A stretch of DNA of 64,000 nt from Chloroflexaceae bacterium (GCA_025057155.1 JANWYD010000010.1:62001-126000); one strand, 5' to 3'; shown: positions 53,082 through 63,920, counted from the stretch's first letter. Translations and numbers: made by a program. Notes: generated by a model from the sequence alone, not told the origin.

Positions 53082-54043
53082 CAGTCGTACACCTCCCGGA
53101 AGCGTCGCACGATCCTGCGGCTGGCGATGTTGAGTGCCAGGGTGATAAAGAAGAGGAGCAGACCGACGGCAAAGATCGACTTATAGTCCATACTGCCATA
53201 GCTCGGGTCGCCGCCGGAGATGCGCGCGATATAGCCGGTCATCGTTTCGGCAGACTCGAAGGGGTTCCAGGTCAGGTTCGGTTTGGCGCCGGCCGCGAGG
53301 GCCACGACCATCGTTTCGCCGACGGCGCGCGACATTGCGACGATGCACCCGGCGAGGATGCCAGAGAGGGCCGCAGGCACCACCACCTTGATGGCCGTCT
53401 CCCACTTGGTGGCGCCGAGGCCAAAACTGGCCTGCCGCAGGCTGTTAGGCACGGCGCTCAGGGCGTCTTCACTCAGGGTGGCGATAATAGGGGTGATCAG
53501 CACGCCCACCACCAGACCTGCTGACAGCATGTTGTAGATCGAAACGACATCGCCAAAAATCCCGCGCAGAATGGGGGTCACAAACGTGAGGGCGAAGAAG
53601 CCATACACCACAGTGGGGATCCCGGCCAGCAATTCGATGACCGGCTTGAGAATGCCGCGGGTGCGTTCCGAGGCGTATTCGCTCAGATAGATCGCCATGC
53701 CCAGCCCGAGAGGGACAGCGACGAGCATAGCAATCAAACTGATCACCAGCGTCGCGTTGACCAGAGGCAGAACGCCGAACTCATTGATGGGCGGTTGCCA
53801 AACAGTGCCGGTAAAGAACTGAACCAGAGTCACTGCGGGATCGGCGAAAAAAGCGAGTGACTCCTGAAATAACACATAGACGATGGCAACAGTGGTAAAA
53901 ATCGAGACAAAACCACAAACAATGAGCACGGTCTGGATGATCGACTCGCCAATCCGGGGGCGTTTCCGCAGGTCTATGGTCTGGGGAACGGTTACCGCAA
54001 GCGCCGCGCGCTGTTCAGCTTTGGCCTGGGCCTGATCTGCCAT
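53081..54043 (-). CDS. pstC: Phosphate ABC transporter permease PstC
   Basis: A 320-residue permease with six helices. The EAA loop contains [20 protein letters not shown] and later [15 protein letters not shown]. Family-typical [19 protein letters not shown] is present. Start ATG 54043 (AAGGA upstream); the frame reaches 17 codons higher, but the shorter start matches the known N-terminus type. Stop overlaps the pstA start by one base. Confidence 0.95.
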   Translation of the reverse strand: MADQAQAKAEQRAALAVTVPQTIDLRKRPRIGESIIQTVLIVCGFVSIFTTVAIVYVLFQESLAFFADPAVTLVQFFTGTVWQPPINEFGVLPLVNATLVISLIAMLVAVPLGLGMAIYLSEYASERTRGILKPVIELLAGIPTVVYGFFALTFVTPILRGIFGDVVSIYNMLSAGLVVGVLITPIIATLSEDALSAVPNSLRQASFGLGATKWETAIKVVVPAALSGILAGCIVAMSRAVGETMVVALAAGAKPNLTWNPFESAETMTGYIARISGGDPSYGSMDYKSIFAVGLLLFFITLALNIASRRIVRRFREVYD

Positions 54044-54194
54044 ACGTATTGTCCTTGGGTTTTTAGCGCCTAGTGTTAGAGACTGTCTAGACAACCAGGC
54101 GATAAATATTTGGTTTAGGTCTGGGAGGGCTATGCCCTCCCAGACCTTCGTAATCTAAGACTGGCTTGTAGATGTGACCGTCACTTCTTGCCGG

Positions 54195-55298
54195 CTACTT
54201 CTGCGCGTCGAGCCAGCGCTGGCGCGCCTCGTTCAGAGCATCGTCGCTAGCCGGGAAGTAGCCCACCTCCTTAATCTCTTCATCAACATAGGTCAAGTAG
54301 AAGTTGATGAAGGCGTTGACCTGGGGCTTCTCCTTCATGATCTTGGCATCGGAGTAGATGAAGAGCGGGCGGGCAAGCGGATACTCGCCGCTCTCGGCCG
54401 TTTCATCGGTCGGCTCGACGCCTTCGATCTTGACGGCGCGCAGCTTGCTGCGCTCCGAGGCATAGTAGGCGTAACCGAAGTAGCCAATCGCGTAGGGAGA
54501 ACCTTCAACGCCCTTGGCCAGAACGTTGTCGTCCTCCGAGAGTTGCGGGTTGGCGGACAGGATCGGCTGAGGATCCTTGTCGAAGATCACTTCGACGAAG
54601 TAGTCGAAGGTGCCGGAGTCGGTGCCGGGGCTGTAGAGCTGGATCGGCTGGTCGGGGAAGCTGGGGTCCACTTCGCTCCACTTCTTCACCTTGCCCGAGA
54701 AGATGTCGGCAAGTTGCGCCTTCGTCAGGTTCTCGACGAAGTCGTTCTGAGCGCTGACCACCACTGCGAGGGCGTCGGTGCCGACGCGGAACTCGATCGG
54801 CGTGCGCCCGATGGCCGCGCAGTTCTCGGTCTCTTCCTTCTTGATCGGGCGCGAGGCGTTGGCGATATCGGTCTCGCCAGCCTTGCAGAAGCGCTCGAAG
54901 CCGGCGCCGGTGCCGATGCTGTCAATAGTGATCTGGCCGCCGAACCCGTCCTTCTTGAACAATTCGGCCATACGCTCGGTGAGCGGGTAGACTGTCGAGG
55001 AGCCGGCGATAATGATGTTGCCGCTCACCGAAGCCGGGTTGACTTCAGGCAGTTCGATCAAGGCGCCGCCTGCGGGCGGAGTGGTCGGTGCAGGAGCGGC
55101 GGTGGGCGCCGCGGTAGGGGCGGGAGCGGCAGTGGGCGCCGCGGTCGGCGCCGGTGGCGCAGTGGGCGCCGGAGCTTCTGTAGCAGGGGGAGCCGGAGCA
55201 GTGGTCGGAGCGGTGGCAGTGCCGCCGCCGCAGGCGGCAACAAGTGGCAGGAGCAGCAAGAATGCCACCAGTGCCGCCAGAGTGCGAACACGAGACAT
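54195..55298 (-). CDS. pstS: Phosphate-binding lipoprotein PstS
   Basis: A 367-residue secreted binding protein. Signal ends LVAACGGG, so a lipoprotein with acylated Cys at about residue 23. A long Ala/Pro/Thr spacer (about 28-85) is followed by a PBP-like-domain fold with IIAGSSTVYPLTERMAE, SIGTGAGFERFCKAGETDIA (phosphate-site serines) and PLARPLFIYSD. GAGGAGGG lies 7 bases upstream of ATG 55298. First gene of the pstSCAB operon, behind a PHO-box-like site. Confidence 0.96.
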   Translation of the reverse strand: MSRVRTLAALVAFLLLLPLVAACGGGTATAPTTAPAPPATEAPAPTAPPAPTAAPTAAPAPTAAPTAAPAPTTPPAGGALIELPEVNPASVSGNIIIAGSSTVYPLTERMAELFKKDGFGGQITIDSIGTGAGFERFCKAGETDIANASRPIKKEETENCAAIGRTPIEFRVGTDALAVVVSAQNDFVENLTKAQLADIFSGKVKKWSEVDPSFPDQPIQLYSPGTDSGTFDYFVEVIFDKDPQPILSANPQLSEDDNVLAKGVEGSPYAIGYFGYAYYASERSKLRAVKIEGVEPTDETAESGEYPLARPLFIYSDAKIMKEKPQVNAFINFYLTYVDEEIKEVGYFPASDDALNEARQRWLDAQK

Positions 55299-55483
55299 AA
55301 CGATACCCTCCTCTGAGCTAGTCGTTGCGGAACACCCCTGTGGCATACCGCATTCGTGGCGTGAATATGCGTTCCCGGAGCGTCGCTGATGTGGAGCTTC
55401 GGGAAGGCGACTCGCAGGCGCACAGGCAGCGTGGCCTTGTTAGCATAATACTCACGCCAACAGCGACATCTTAGCGGTTTGAG

Positions 55484-55521
55484 ATTAAATGCCGCACAAG
55501 GAAATGTTAACTTATTGTTAA
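55484..55521 (-). promoter_or_regulatory. PHO box and promoter of pstSCAB
   Basis: The minus strand has TTAACA at 55516-55521 and again at 55505-55510 with five bases between, the 11-bp direct-repeat layout of PhoP/PhoB sites in Bacillus-type systems. A -10 TTTAAT follows at 55484-55489, 15 bp beyond the second repeat, which doubles as the -35. Leader of about 180 nt. The part from 55522 to 55720 holds only palindromic repeat text (e.g. gcgcaacc-tgga-gggttgcgc near 55651). Confidence 0.72.
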
Positions 55522-55720
55522 GAGGCTGTCCGAATGCCGGTTAACTGATGACAGGCGGGGAGAGCTTTTCCTTGCCAGGCCCTGTGCGCCACTCGTAAGG
55601 TTGGCGCTGCCAGGCTGGACGGGCGTGGGGAAGCCCGGCTTCGCCGCCCTGCGCAACCTGGAGGGTTGCGCTACTGCGACAGGCGGGCGGGTAGGGAACC
55701 CGGATTTGCCCCCGCCACCT

Positions 55721-56626
55721 TCATACCCCATACACCGGATCACTCGTGCCGCTGCGGTAGGCATAGGCCATGCGGCGCGTGTTCCAGGCCAGGCCAGGCC
55801 GGCCGTCGGGCGTGAGCACAATGCAACCGCCGGCGCCGCCGCTGACGCGCCGGTTGAGGATGCGCACCGCGGCTTCGGCGGCGGCCTGGGGCGGCAGGCC
55901 CCGTTCGAGCATGTCAACCACACGGCGAGCGAGAGCGACGCGCACGATCGCTTCGCCCCATCCGGTGCAGACGGCGCCGCCGACCTGTGCGTCGGCGTAC
56001 AGGCCGCAGCCGATCAGCGGCGTATCGCCGACCCGTCCGGGGAGCTTGAAGGGCGTGCCGCCGGTGGAGTTGGCGGCCACCAGGTTGCCGCTCTGATCGA
56101 GAGCGATGGCCCCCACCGTATCGCGGCCACCCAGGACATGCCGCGCGTCGCTGTCGGCAGCGGCGACCTGGCCGGCGCGCCACGCTTCCCACAGCTTGCG
56201 CTCGCGTTCGATCACTAGCTCGCTGTTGTCGCACAGGGGGATGCCCTGAGCGGCGGCGTAGCGTTCGGCGCCTTCGCCGACCAGAAAGGTGGCCGGGCCT
56301 TCCAGGAGGCGATGGGCCAGACTGATGGGATTGCGCACGCGGCGGAGATTGGCCACGGCGCCGTAAAGCAGGCTCCGTCCATCCATCATTGCGGCATCGA
56401 GTTCAACTGACCCCGCGGCGGTGAGGTGTGAGCCGGTGCCAGCATCGAAAGTGGGATCGTCTTCCAGCAGGCGCACGGCAGCCTCGCACGCCTCACGCGC
56501 CGACCCGCCGCGCTCAAGAATGGTCCAGCCCGCGGCCAGCGCGGCCCGGCAGCCGGCCAGATGGGCCTCAACCTGCTCATCGGGGATGGCCCAAGCGCCG
56601 CCGTGGACGATCATTGCTATACGCAT
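55721..56626 (-). CDS. Isoaspartyl peptidase/L-asparaginase (Ntn hydrolase)
   Basis: A 301-residue type III asparaginase-like enzyme, which self-cleaves and uses the new N-terminal Thr. The catalytic Thr is in GGRDTVGAIALD. Supporting motifs: VHGGAWAIPDE at the start, FDAGTGSHLTAAGSVELDAA and GGTPFKLPGRVGDTPLIGCG. It removes isoaspartyl residues or hydrolyses asparagine. ATG 56626. Single gene, no operon partner on its strand. Confidence 0.93.
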   Translation of the reverse strand: MRIAMIVHGGAWAIPDEQVEAHLAGCRAALAAGWTILERGGSAREACEAAVRLLEDDPTFDAGTGSHLTAAGSVELDAAMMDGRSLLYGAVANLRRVRNPISLAHRLLEGPATFLVGEGAERYAAAQGIPLCDNSELVIERERKLWEAWRAGQVAAADSDARHVLGGRDTVGAIALDQSGNLVAANSTGGTPFKLPGRVGDTPLIGCGLYADAQVGGAVCTGWGEAIVRVALARRVVDMLERGLPPQAAAEAAVRILNRRVSGGAGGCIVLTPDGRPGLAWNTRRMAYAYRSGTSDPVYGV

Positions 56627-56820
56627 GCGCTACTACCCCAGGTCTGCAATGCTACCGAAGTCTTAATCTATCACAATAGCGACAGGGGCGCAAAGGTGCG
56701 CTTGCGGATTTTAGATTCAGGGACCGAGCGTGTTGCCGCTGGATTCAGGCGGCGTTGGACTGATGCAGGTCGTCTGGAACCGTGCCAGTGTCAGTTAGGG
56801 TCGGTGAGAGCGGGCCATGC

Positions 56821-56853
56821 AAAGAGCCGCCGCACCTTGCTGCGACGGCTCTT
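56821..56853 (-). terminator. Terminator after the tRNA-Ala pair
   Basis: Minus strand AAGAGCCGTCGCA (56841-56853) pairs with TGCGGCGGCTCTT (56822-56834), one mismatch, loop of 6, followed by a short U-run. It lies 8 bases after the tRNA-Ala(GGC) gene. Confidence 0.75.
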
Positions 56854-56860
56854 GCTACTC

Positions 56861-56936
56861 TGGTGGAGCCAAGCGGGCTCGAACCGCTGACCTCAACACT
56901 GCCAGTGTTGCGCTCTCCCAGCTGAGCTATGGCCCC
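56861..56936 (-). tRNA. tRNA-Ala (anticodon GGC)
   Basis: A 76-nt cloverleaf read on the minus strand: GGGGCCA acceptor with TGGCTCC (G3-U70 pair, the alanine identity element), D arm GCTCAGCTGGGAGAGC, anticodon loop CTGGCAG with anticodon GGC, T loop TTCGAGC. CCA is encoded. Confidence 0.95.
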
Positions 56937-56943
56937 TACCCTG

Positions 56944-57016
56944 TGGACGCACGGGGATTCGAACCCCGGACCTCGACAGTGCGATTGTCGCGCTCTCCCA
57001 ACTGAGCTATGCGCCC
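56944..57016 (-). tRNA. tRNA-Ala (anticodon CGC)
   Basis: A 73-nt cloverleaf: GGGCGCA acceptor pairing with TGCGTCC with the G3-U70 pair, D arm GCTCAGTTGGGAGAGC, anticodon stem CGACA/TGTCG with loop ATCGCAC (anticodon CGC), T loop TTCGAAT. The 3' CCA is not encoded (discriminator A then CAG). Seven bases separate it from tRNA-Ala(GGC). Confidence 0.93.
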
Positions 57017-57028
57017 ATGGCCTGTGAA

Positions 57029-57057
57029 AGTATACCACCACGGGTGACGGATGTCAA
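57029..57057 (-). promoter_or_regulatory. Promoter of the tRNA-Ala operon
   Basis: Minus strand TTGACA (57052-57057), 17-bp spacer, TATACT (57029-57034), twelve bases before the first tRNA-Ala. In the rest of the gap (57058-57333) I see no gene; a weak -35/-10 pair (TTGGAC, TTACAC near 57207-57236) may serve the next plus-strand gene. Confidence 0.85.
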
Positions 57058-57333
57058 ACGAGTCAGCCGAGACGCCAGGGCTAATGCAAAGTCTTTGGGG
57101 TTTGCCTCAAACGCCGGGTTTTCGATGGTTTTGGCGGCGCAGCCGCCCCACACCTCATCTTCGGCGACGGACTTTGCTCAAGCCCTGCTTCAGCCAAAAC
57201 GCGTTGGACACGACGCTTGCAGACGTGTTACACTGTTTCTTAACATCCCGCGTCGCAGGAAGGACGGCTCTCTGGCCGGCAGGGGCGCAGGGAAAGGCGG
57301 TGTATCCGCTTTCACGTTAGAAAGGATTTGTTT

Positions 57334-58515
57334 GTGTCTACACCTGGTAATGAGCTTCGCCGGCTCGGCGCCATGCTGCTGCTAGGGGTTGTTGCGGGCG
57401 CCGCCGCGCGTCACTATATCGAGAGTCGCACGCGCAGCGAGGGCTACCGCCCGCCACGCCTGATTGACTGGCAGCAGGCCCGCGAGATGGCTCTGCGCGT
57501 GGCGCAGTGGGAGCAGGCGCCGGTGCTGAACCGCGCCTATCGCCAGGAGCAGTATTTTCGTCTGGTGAAGCGCAGTGAGCCGTTGATCGCGGAGTACCTG
57601 GGGGTGCAACTGCCTCAGCCGATCAGCCGGGTGTATGTCCACGACCGGCGCGAGTGGCTGGAGGCGAACTTTGCGTCGTTCGAGCAGTTGTTCCGCCCGA
57701 TCGAGGAGATTTACGAGCGGAACGGCGGCGGGCGCAGCGTGAGCGCCGTGCTCTTCGGCGAACTGAACGGCAAGTTTCTCGGCGCGCAACTGGGCTTGCT
57801 GCTGGGCTATCTGGCCCGCCGTGTGCTTGGCCAGTACGATCTGAGTCTCCTCTCGCCTGATCCCGCCACCCGCGGCGCGCTCTACTTTGTCGAACCGAAT
57901 ATTGCGCGCGTCCAGCAGCAGCTCGGCCTCAATGACGAGGATTTCCGCCTCTGGATCGCTCTGCACGAGGCCACCCACGTGTTCGAGTTTGAGGCGTATC
58001 CGTGGGTGCGCCAGCACTTCCGCGATCTGTTGCAGCAGTATTTCGATCAGCTCAATCTGCAACTGGAGCGTTTCGGCAACGGGTTGCCGCAGTTGCTGGT
58101 TCGCATCGCCCAGGGCCTTGCCAGCGGCCAGCACTGGATCGAGACCATGTTGACCCCCGAGCAGCGGCGGATCTTTGAACAACTCCAGGCGCTGATGTCG
58201 CTGGTCGAGGGCTATGGCAACCATGTCATGAACGCGGTGGGCCGGCAGTTGCTGCCGAGTTTCGAGCAAATCGAACAGCGTGTGGCCCAGCGCCAGGCGA
58301 ATAAGACGGTCCTCGAGGTGCTGATAAACCGGATTACGGGCATGGATCTGAAGCTGATCCAGTACCAGCAGGGTGAGGCCTTCGTCAACGCAGTGACGCA
58401 AACCCGTGGGGTGGTCTTCGCCGCCCGCGTCTGGGAGCGGCCTGAGAATCTGCCTACCCTGGAGGAGATCCGCAATCCGGGAGCCTGGATCAGGCGTATG
58501 GACCGGCAAGGATAA
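57334..58515 (+). CDS. DUF2342-type zinc-dependent metalloprotein (F420-biosynthesis-associated family)
   Basis: A 393-residue protein. An N-terminal hydrophobic segment (about 10-22, LGAMLLLGVVAGAAA) could anchor it. The zincin motif HEATH starts at residue 211 in LWIALHEATHVFEF, with a downstream Glu-rich helix (SLVEGYGNHVMNAVG) that holds candidate third ligands. The pattern fits the actinobacterial/Chloroflexi DUF2342 group. GTG 57334 has AGGA 7 bases upstream and is preferred over TTG 57328. Protease activity is not proven for the family. Confidence 0.85.
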   Translation: MSTPGNELRRLGAMLLLGVVAGAAARHYIESRTRSEGYRPPRLIDWQQAREMALRVAQWEQAPVLNRAYRQEQYFRLVKRSEPLIAEYLGVQLPQPISRVYVHDRREWLEANFASFEQLFRPIEEIYERNGGGRSVSAVLFGELNGKFLGAQLGLLLGYLARRVLGQYDLSLLSPDPATRGALYFVEPNIARVQQQLGLNDEDFRLWIALHEATHVFEFEAYPWVRQHFRDLLQQYFDQLNLQLERFGNGLPQLLVRIAQGLASGQHWIETMLTPEQRRIFEQLQALMSLVEGYGNHVMNAVGRQLLPSFEQIEQRVAQRQANKTVLEVLINRITGMDLKLIQYQQGEAFVNAVTQTRGVVFAARVWERPENLPTLEEIRNPGAWIRRMDRQG

Positions 58516-58520
58516 TTTGG

Positions 58521-58580
58521 ATTTTGGATTTTGGATTTTGGATTGCCATATACGGAAATCCAAAATCCAAAATCCAAAAT
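58521..58580. repeat. Inverted heptamer repeat (24-bp arms)
   Basis: Left arm 58521-58544 (attttgg repeated three times plus att), 12-nt centre, right arm 58557-58580 exact complement. Found in the 292-bp gap between convergent genes, where it could fold as a strong terminator. Otherwise the gap contains a weak relative of the 16914-16949 hairpin near 58782-58808. Confidence 0.8.
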
Positions 58581-58807
58581 GGCCATACTCCTCCACCAGT
58601 TGCCCGGCAGCGGTGCAGGGATCAAGAAAGTGGCCGCGTTCCAGGGAGGCGCGCTACGAAGGCGCGGGTCACTGCCAGACGGACGGGGGCGGGTGCGATG
58701 CCTGCCTGAAGTGAAGGCAGACGGCCCGGGGGCGGGTTCTGGGAGGGCGAGGATCTCTCACGAACACGTCTCAGGGCGGACAGGCAGGGGTGACCGGCTG
58801 GTCGCCC

Positions 58808-60931
<2,124 letters not shown>

Positions 60932-61029
60932 CTACGATTCGTTCCCTCAATAGCCGGGGTGTAGGGAAGCCGGGTTCCCCCTTTGTTTGTCAGAGTGACA
61001 TATTTCACGCATTATGACGCATTATTCGA

Positions 61030-61035
61030 TATAAT
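61030..61035 (+). promoter_or_regulatory. Possible -10 of the cyclopropane synthase gene
   Basis: TATAAT in an AT-rich patch, 56 bp before the ATG at 61091. A direct repeat acgcattat(g)/acgcattat(t) lies just upstream (61007-61025); no clear -35. Confidence 0.45.
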
Positions 61036-61090
61036 TGTTCAATCTATAACCCCTTGCTGGTTGTATTGTACCTGTGGAGGAGGGTCAACG

Positions 61091-62470
61091 ATGGACTTTC
61101 TGCAAGCGCCCAGGCAAACAACGACGCAGCAAGCTGCTACGGACTCGGTTGATCTGAGCCGTAAGATCCTGGCGGATCTGTTTGGACCTCCAGAACGGCG
61201 CGCTTTCGCCGTCGCCTTCTGGGATGGCAGCCGCGAGGCGCCGGGCGGGGCGCCCGCGTTCACGCTGGTGTTGCGACGTCCCGACGCGCTTCGGCGCATG
61301 CTCGCGCCCCCCTCGGAGTTAACCCTGGCCGAAGCCTATCTGCGTGGCGATATTGACATCGAGGGCGATCTCGGCGCCGCCAGCGGAGTGGCCGACGAGC
61401 TTGGGGCCTTGCTGACCGCTCCAGGGCGCCTGGCGCGGGTAATGCTGCGCCTGCAGGCCCTCCCTGCCGCTGATGAGACGCCGGTTGCTCAGACGGACGG
61501 GCGGTTTCAACACCAGGGTCAGCGCCATTCGCTGGAACGCGATCGCGCCGCCGTGCGCCACCATTATGATCTCGGCAACGACTTCTATGCCCTGTGGCTG
61601 GACCGGCGCATGGTCTACTCCTGCGCCTACTTCCCGACAGGCGGCGAGACCCTCGACGAGGCTCAGGAGGCCAAACTGGAGTTGATCTGCCGGAAGCTGC
61701 GCCTGCGCCCCGGCGAGCGCTTGCTCGACATTGGCTGCGGCTGGGGCGGGTTGATCAGCTATGCTGCCGAACGCTACGGCGTCGAGGCCCTGGGCATCAC
61801 CCTCAGCGAGGCCCAGGCCGAACTGGCTCGCGAGCGAATCGCGGCGGCAGGGTTGAGCGGGCGCTGTCGGGTGGAGATCTGCGACTATCGCGAACTGCCG
61901 CCCTCAGAGGTGTTCGACAAGGTTGTCAGCGTGGGCATGGTCGAACACGTTGGCCGCGCGCAGATGCGCGCCTACTTCGAGGCGGCCTTCCGCCACACCC
62001 GCCCCGGCGGCCTGTTCCTCAACCACGGCATCGTCCTGGCGACGCGGCAACGCCAGACCAGCCTGAGCCGCATCGGGGCCAGGCTATGGGGGCAGGGGGC
62101 CTTCATTCAACGCTACATCTTCCCCGACGGCGAGTTGTTGCCCGCTGGCGAGATGTTGAGCTACGCTGAGGAGTGCGGGTTCGAGCCGCGCGACCTGGAG
62201 AGCCTGCGCGAGCATTATGCCGTGACCCTCGATCACTGGCGGCGGCGCCTGGAGGCGCGCCAGACCGAGGCGGTCGCGCTGGTGGGCGAGCGGTTGTACC
62301 GCGCCTGGCGGCTCTACCTGGCCGGTTCGGCCTGGCGCTTCCGCGTCGGGCAGATCGGCATTGTGCAGATGTTGTTCGCCCGGCAAACCGCCCGTGGCCG
62401 GGTTGAATTGCCCCCGACCCGGGCCGATCTGTACGCCGAGCGACCTCTGGAGTGGAGTGTAGGGGGATGA
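61091..62470 (+). CDS. cfa: Cyclopropane-fatty-acyl-phospholipid synthase
   Basis: A 459-residue SAM-dependent enzyme that adds a methylene bridge across cis double bonds of phospholipid acyl chains. SAM site LLDIGCGWGGLISYAAERYG; HHYDLGNDFYALWLDRRMVY and SCAYF in the front; VSVGMVEHVG and HYAVTLDHWRRRLE behind. N-terminal helical cap (about 1-150). GGAGGAGG precedes ATG 61091; the upstream open frame is not used. It would modify membrane lipids, often in stationary or stress conditions. Confidence 0.94.
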   Translation: MDFLQAPRQTTTQQAATDSVDLSRKILADLFGPPERRAFAVAFWDGSREAPGGAPAFTLVLRRPDALRRMLAPPSELTLAEAYLRGDIDIEGDLGAASGVADELGALLTAPGRLARVMLRLQALPAADETPVAQTDGRFQHQGQRHSLERDRAAVRHHYDLGNDFYALWLDRRMVYSCAYFPTGGETLDEAQEAKLELICRKLRLRPGERLLDIGCGWGGLISYAAERYGVEALGITLSEAQAELARERIAAAGLSGRCRVEICDYRELPPSEVFDKVVSVGMVEHVGRAQMRAYFEAAFRHTRPGGLFLNHGIVLATRQRQTSLSRIGARLWGQGAFIQRYIFPDGELLPAGEMLSYAEECGFEPRDLESLREHYAVTLDHWRRRLEARQTEAVALVGERLYRAWRLYLAGSAWRFRVGQIGIVQMLFARQTARGRVELPPTRADLYAERPLEWSVGG

Positions 62471-62525
62471 CGCCGAAGGTTGGGCCACTTGTGCACCCTC
62501 GGGTGGGAGGGGAGGTGGGGAAACC

Positions 62526-62698
62526 TCTCAGGTGTAGGGTTTTTCGAGCGAGAAGGAGTTTTCGGCATTCCAATGCGCTTGTGATCCTCACCCCCCGCCC
62601 CCCTCTCCACCGTAGGTGGAGAGCGGGAAGTTGGGCGTCCCAATGTCCCGGATGGCGCATGTGACGCGAGGATGTGCTGGAAAACCCTACACCTGAGA
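62526..62698. mobile_element. MITE family 1, copy B (best preserved)
   Basis: A 173-bp element with perfect 18-bp terminal inverted repeats tctcaggtgtagggtttt (62526-62543) and complement (62681-62698). Flanking 13-bp direct repeats aggtggggaaacc at 62513-62525 and 62699-62711. The central stem ctctccaccgtaggtggagag differs in sequence from copy A yet keeps base pairing, suggesting the fold matters. No coding capacity. Confidence 0.85.
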
Positions 62699-62702
62699 AG
62701 GT

Positions 62703-62721
62703 GGGGAAACCCGGTTTCCCC
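62703..62721. repeat. Palindrome GGGGAAACC-C-GGTTTCCCC beside MITE 1 copy B
   Basis: Same design as 12197-12215: 9-bp arms around one base. Copy B of MITE 1 lies at its left side, and the left arm text is duplicated as part of the 13-bp direct repeat. Confidence 0.6.
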
Positions 62722-62789
62722 GCTTTCCAACTGCTGTTGGGGCGCCTGAGCTCCCAGCACCGGTTGGAAGCCGGTGAAGCAATCTCAAC

Positions 62790-62818
62790 TTGAGCGCGGC
62801 GGCGCGATCTGGTATAGT
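62790..62818 (+). promoter_or_regulatory. Promoter of the PCuAC gene pair
   Basis: TTGAGC (62790-62795), 17-bp spacer, TATAGT (62813-62818). The start would be near 62825, immediately before the GTG/ATG of the next gene (62826/62829), so the message is probably leaderless. Confidence 0.65.
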
Positions 62819-62828
62819 CCCATTTGTG

Positions 62829-63269
62829 ATGGATGCCACGCAGATAGGGGAAGGAACTGTTCGCCGCCGCGCCGTATCGCTCTGCATGCCCGGCCGTATC
62901 GCCTGGAGCAGGAGTGCAGCCTGGCGCTGGCTGCCGCGCGCCCTCGGCCTGCTGATCGCCCTTGAACTGGGCCTGCTCGCGCCCCTCACCTGCGTGTTCC
63001 ACTGCTTCCTGGCGGCGCGCGGGGAACGACCGGCAATCGCCTGGTTCCTCTGCGGCGCGCACCACCCGCCGGCGGCGACGATCGCCGACGCCGACGCGCC
63101 CGCGGCAGGCTCGCCCAGAGCCTTCTTCGAACTGCTTCCCCCGGCGCCGCCGCTGCTGCCCCTGGCTGGCCTGCTGACGCTTATCGCCGTCCTGAGCCTT
63201 GCTCGAGGTTATGTTCCGCCCTTCCTGTCACCGCCGACACCTCCACCGCGTTCTGTGTTCCCCAGGTAG
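62829..63269 (+). CDS. Membrane protein linked to the copper chaperone gene
   Basis: A 146-residue protein. A helix near 33-57 (ALGLLIALELGLLAPLTCVF) carries Cys and is followed by HCFLA. WFLCGAHHPP in the centre has further Cys/His residues. A second helix lies at about 115-135 (LLPLAGLLTLIAVLSLARGY). Cys/His near the outer face and the PCuAC neighbour suggest copper handling, by inference only. Resembles DUF2946-type layout. ATG 62829 (or GTG one codon earlier). Confidence 0.68.
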   Translation: MDATQIGEGTVRRRAVSLCMPGRIAWSRSAAWRWLPRALGLLIALELGLLAPLTCVFHCFLAARGERPAIAWFLCGAHHPPAATIADADAPAAGSPRAFFELLPPAPPLLPLAGLLTLIAVLSLARGYVPPFLSPPTPPPRSVFPR

Positions 63270-63275
63270 TACAGA

Positions 63276-63294
63276 GGCAATCCGGAGGATTGCC
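63276..63294. repeat. Hairpin ggcaatcc-gga-ggattgcc
   Basis: Perfect 8-bp arms, 3-nt loop, between the membrane protein and the PCuAC gene. Same family as 18631-18655. Confidence 0.6.
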
Positions 63295-63388
63295 CCACCC
63301 CGCAGGCAGAGGGTGGGGGAACCTTGTGTCTCGCAAGTTTACGACAGCAAGCGGATTAACCGCATTTTATACCTGGAGGACACGAATT

Positions 63389-63892
63389 ATGCGAGTGACA
63401 AACGTGCTCGTGCTCATACTGGTGGGCGTGGCCCTGCTGGCTGGTTGTGGCGCGTCGGCGCCTCAGATTTCCGTCAACGAACCCTGGGTGCGCGCCGCCA
63501 AGATGACCGGGATGGATGCCCAGGGCGGGATGAGCGGCCATGGCAGTCACGGTGGCACCGATATGACGCCTCCGAGTGGCACCAGCGCCGCCTACATGGT
63601 GCTGGTCAATCGGGGCGGCGCAGGCGACCGGCTTGTCTCTGCCAGCACCGATGTTGCCGAAGTGGTCGAGTTGCACGAGACCAAAATGGTGGATAATGTG
63701 ATGCAGATGGCGCCGGTCACCGGCGGCATCCCCGTCCCCGCGAATGGCCAGGTCGAATTGAAGCCCGGCGGCCTCCACGTGATGCTGATCGGATTGAAGC
63801 GTGATCTGGCCGCGGGCGAGACCGTCCGGCTGACGCTGAAGTTCGAACGCGCCGGCGAGGTGACGGTGGACGCTCCGGTGCGGATGCCTTGA
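63389..63892 (+). CDS. PCuAC-family copper chaperone, lipoprotein
   Basis: A 167-residue extracytoplasmic copper-binding protein that delivers Cu(I) to the CuA site of cytochrome oxidase. Lipobox LLAGC (Cys20). PCuAC fold with NEPWVRAAK, an inserted Met/His-rich loop (MTGMDAQGGMSGHGSHGG), AAYMVLVNRG, LHETKMV and GGLHVMLIGLKR, which together form the HxM type copper site. GGAGG lies about ten bases before ATG 63389. Confidence 0.92.
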   Translation: MRVTNVLVLILVGVALLAGCGASAPQISVNEPWVRAAKMTGMDAQGGMSGHGSHGGTDMTPPSGTSAAYMVLVNRGGAGDRLVSASTDVAEVVELHETKMVDNVMQMAPVTGGIPVPANGQVELKPGGLHVMLIGLKRDLAAGETVRLTLKFERAGEVTVDAPVRMP

Positions 63893-63920
63893 GGTGGGCA
63901 CAGGCCCCGTGAAGCGCATG

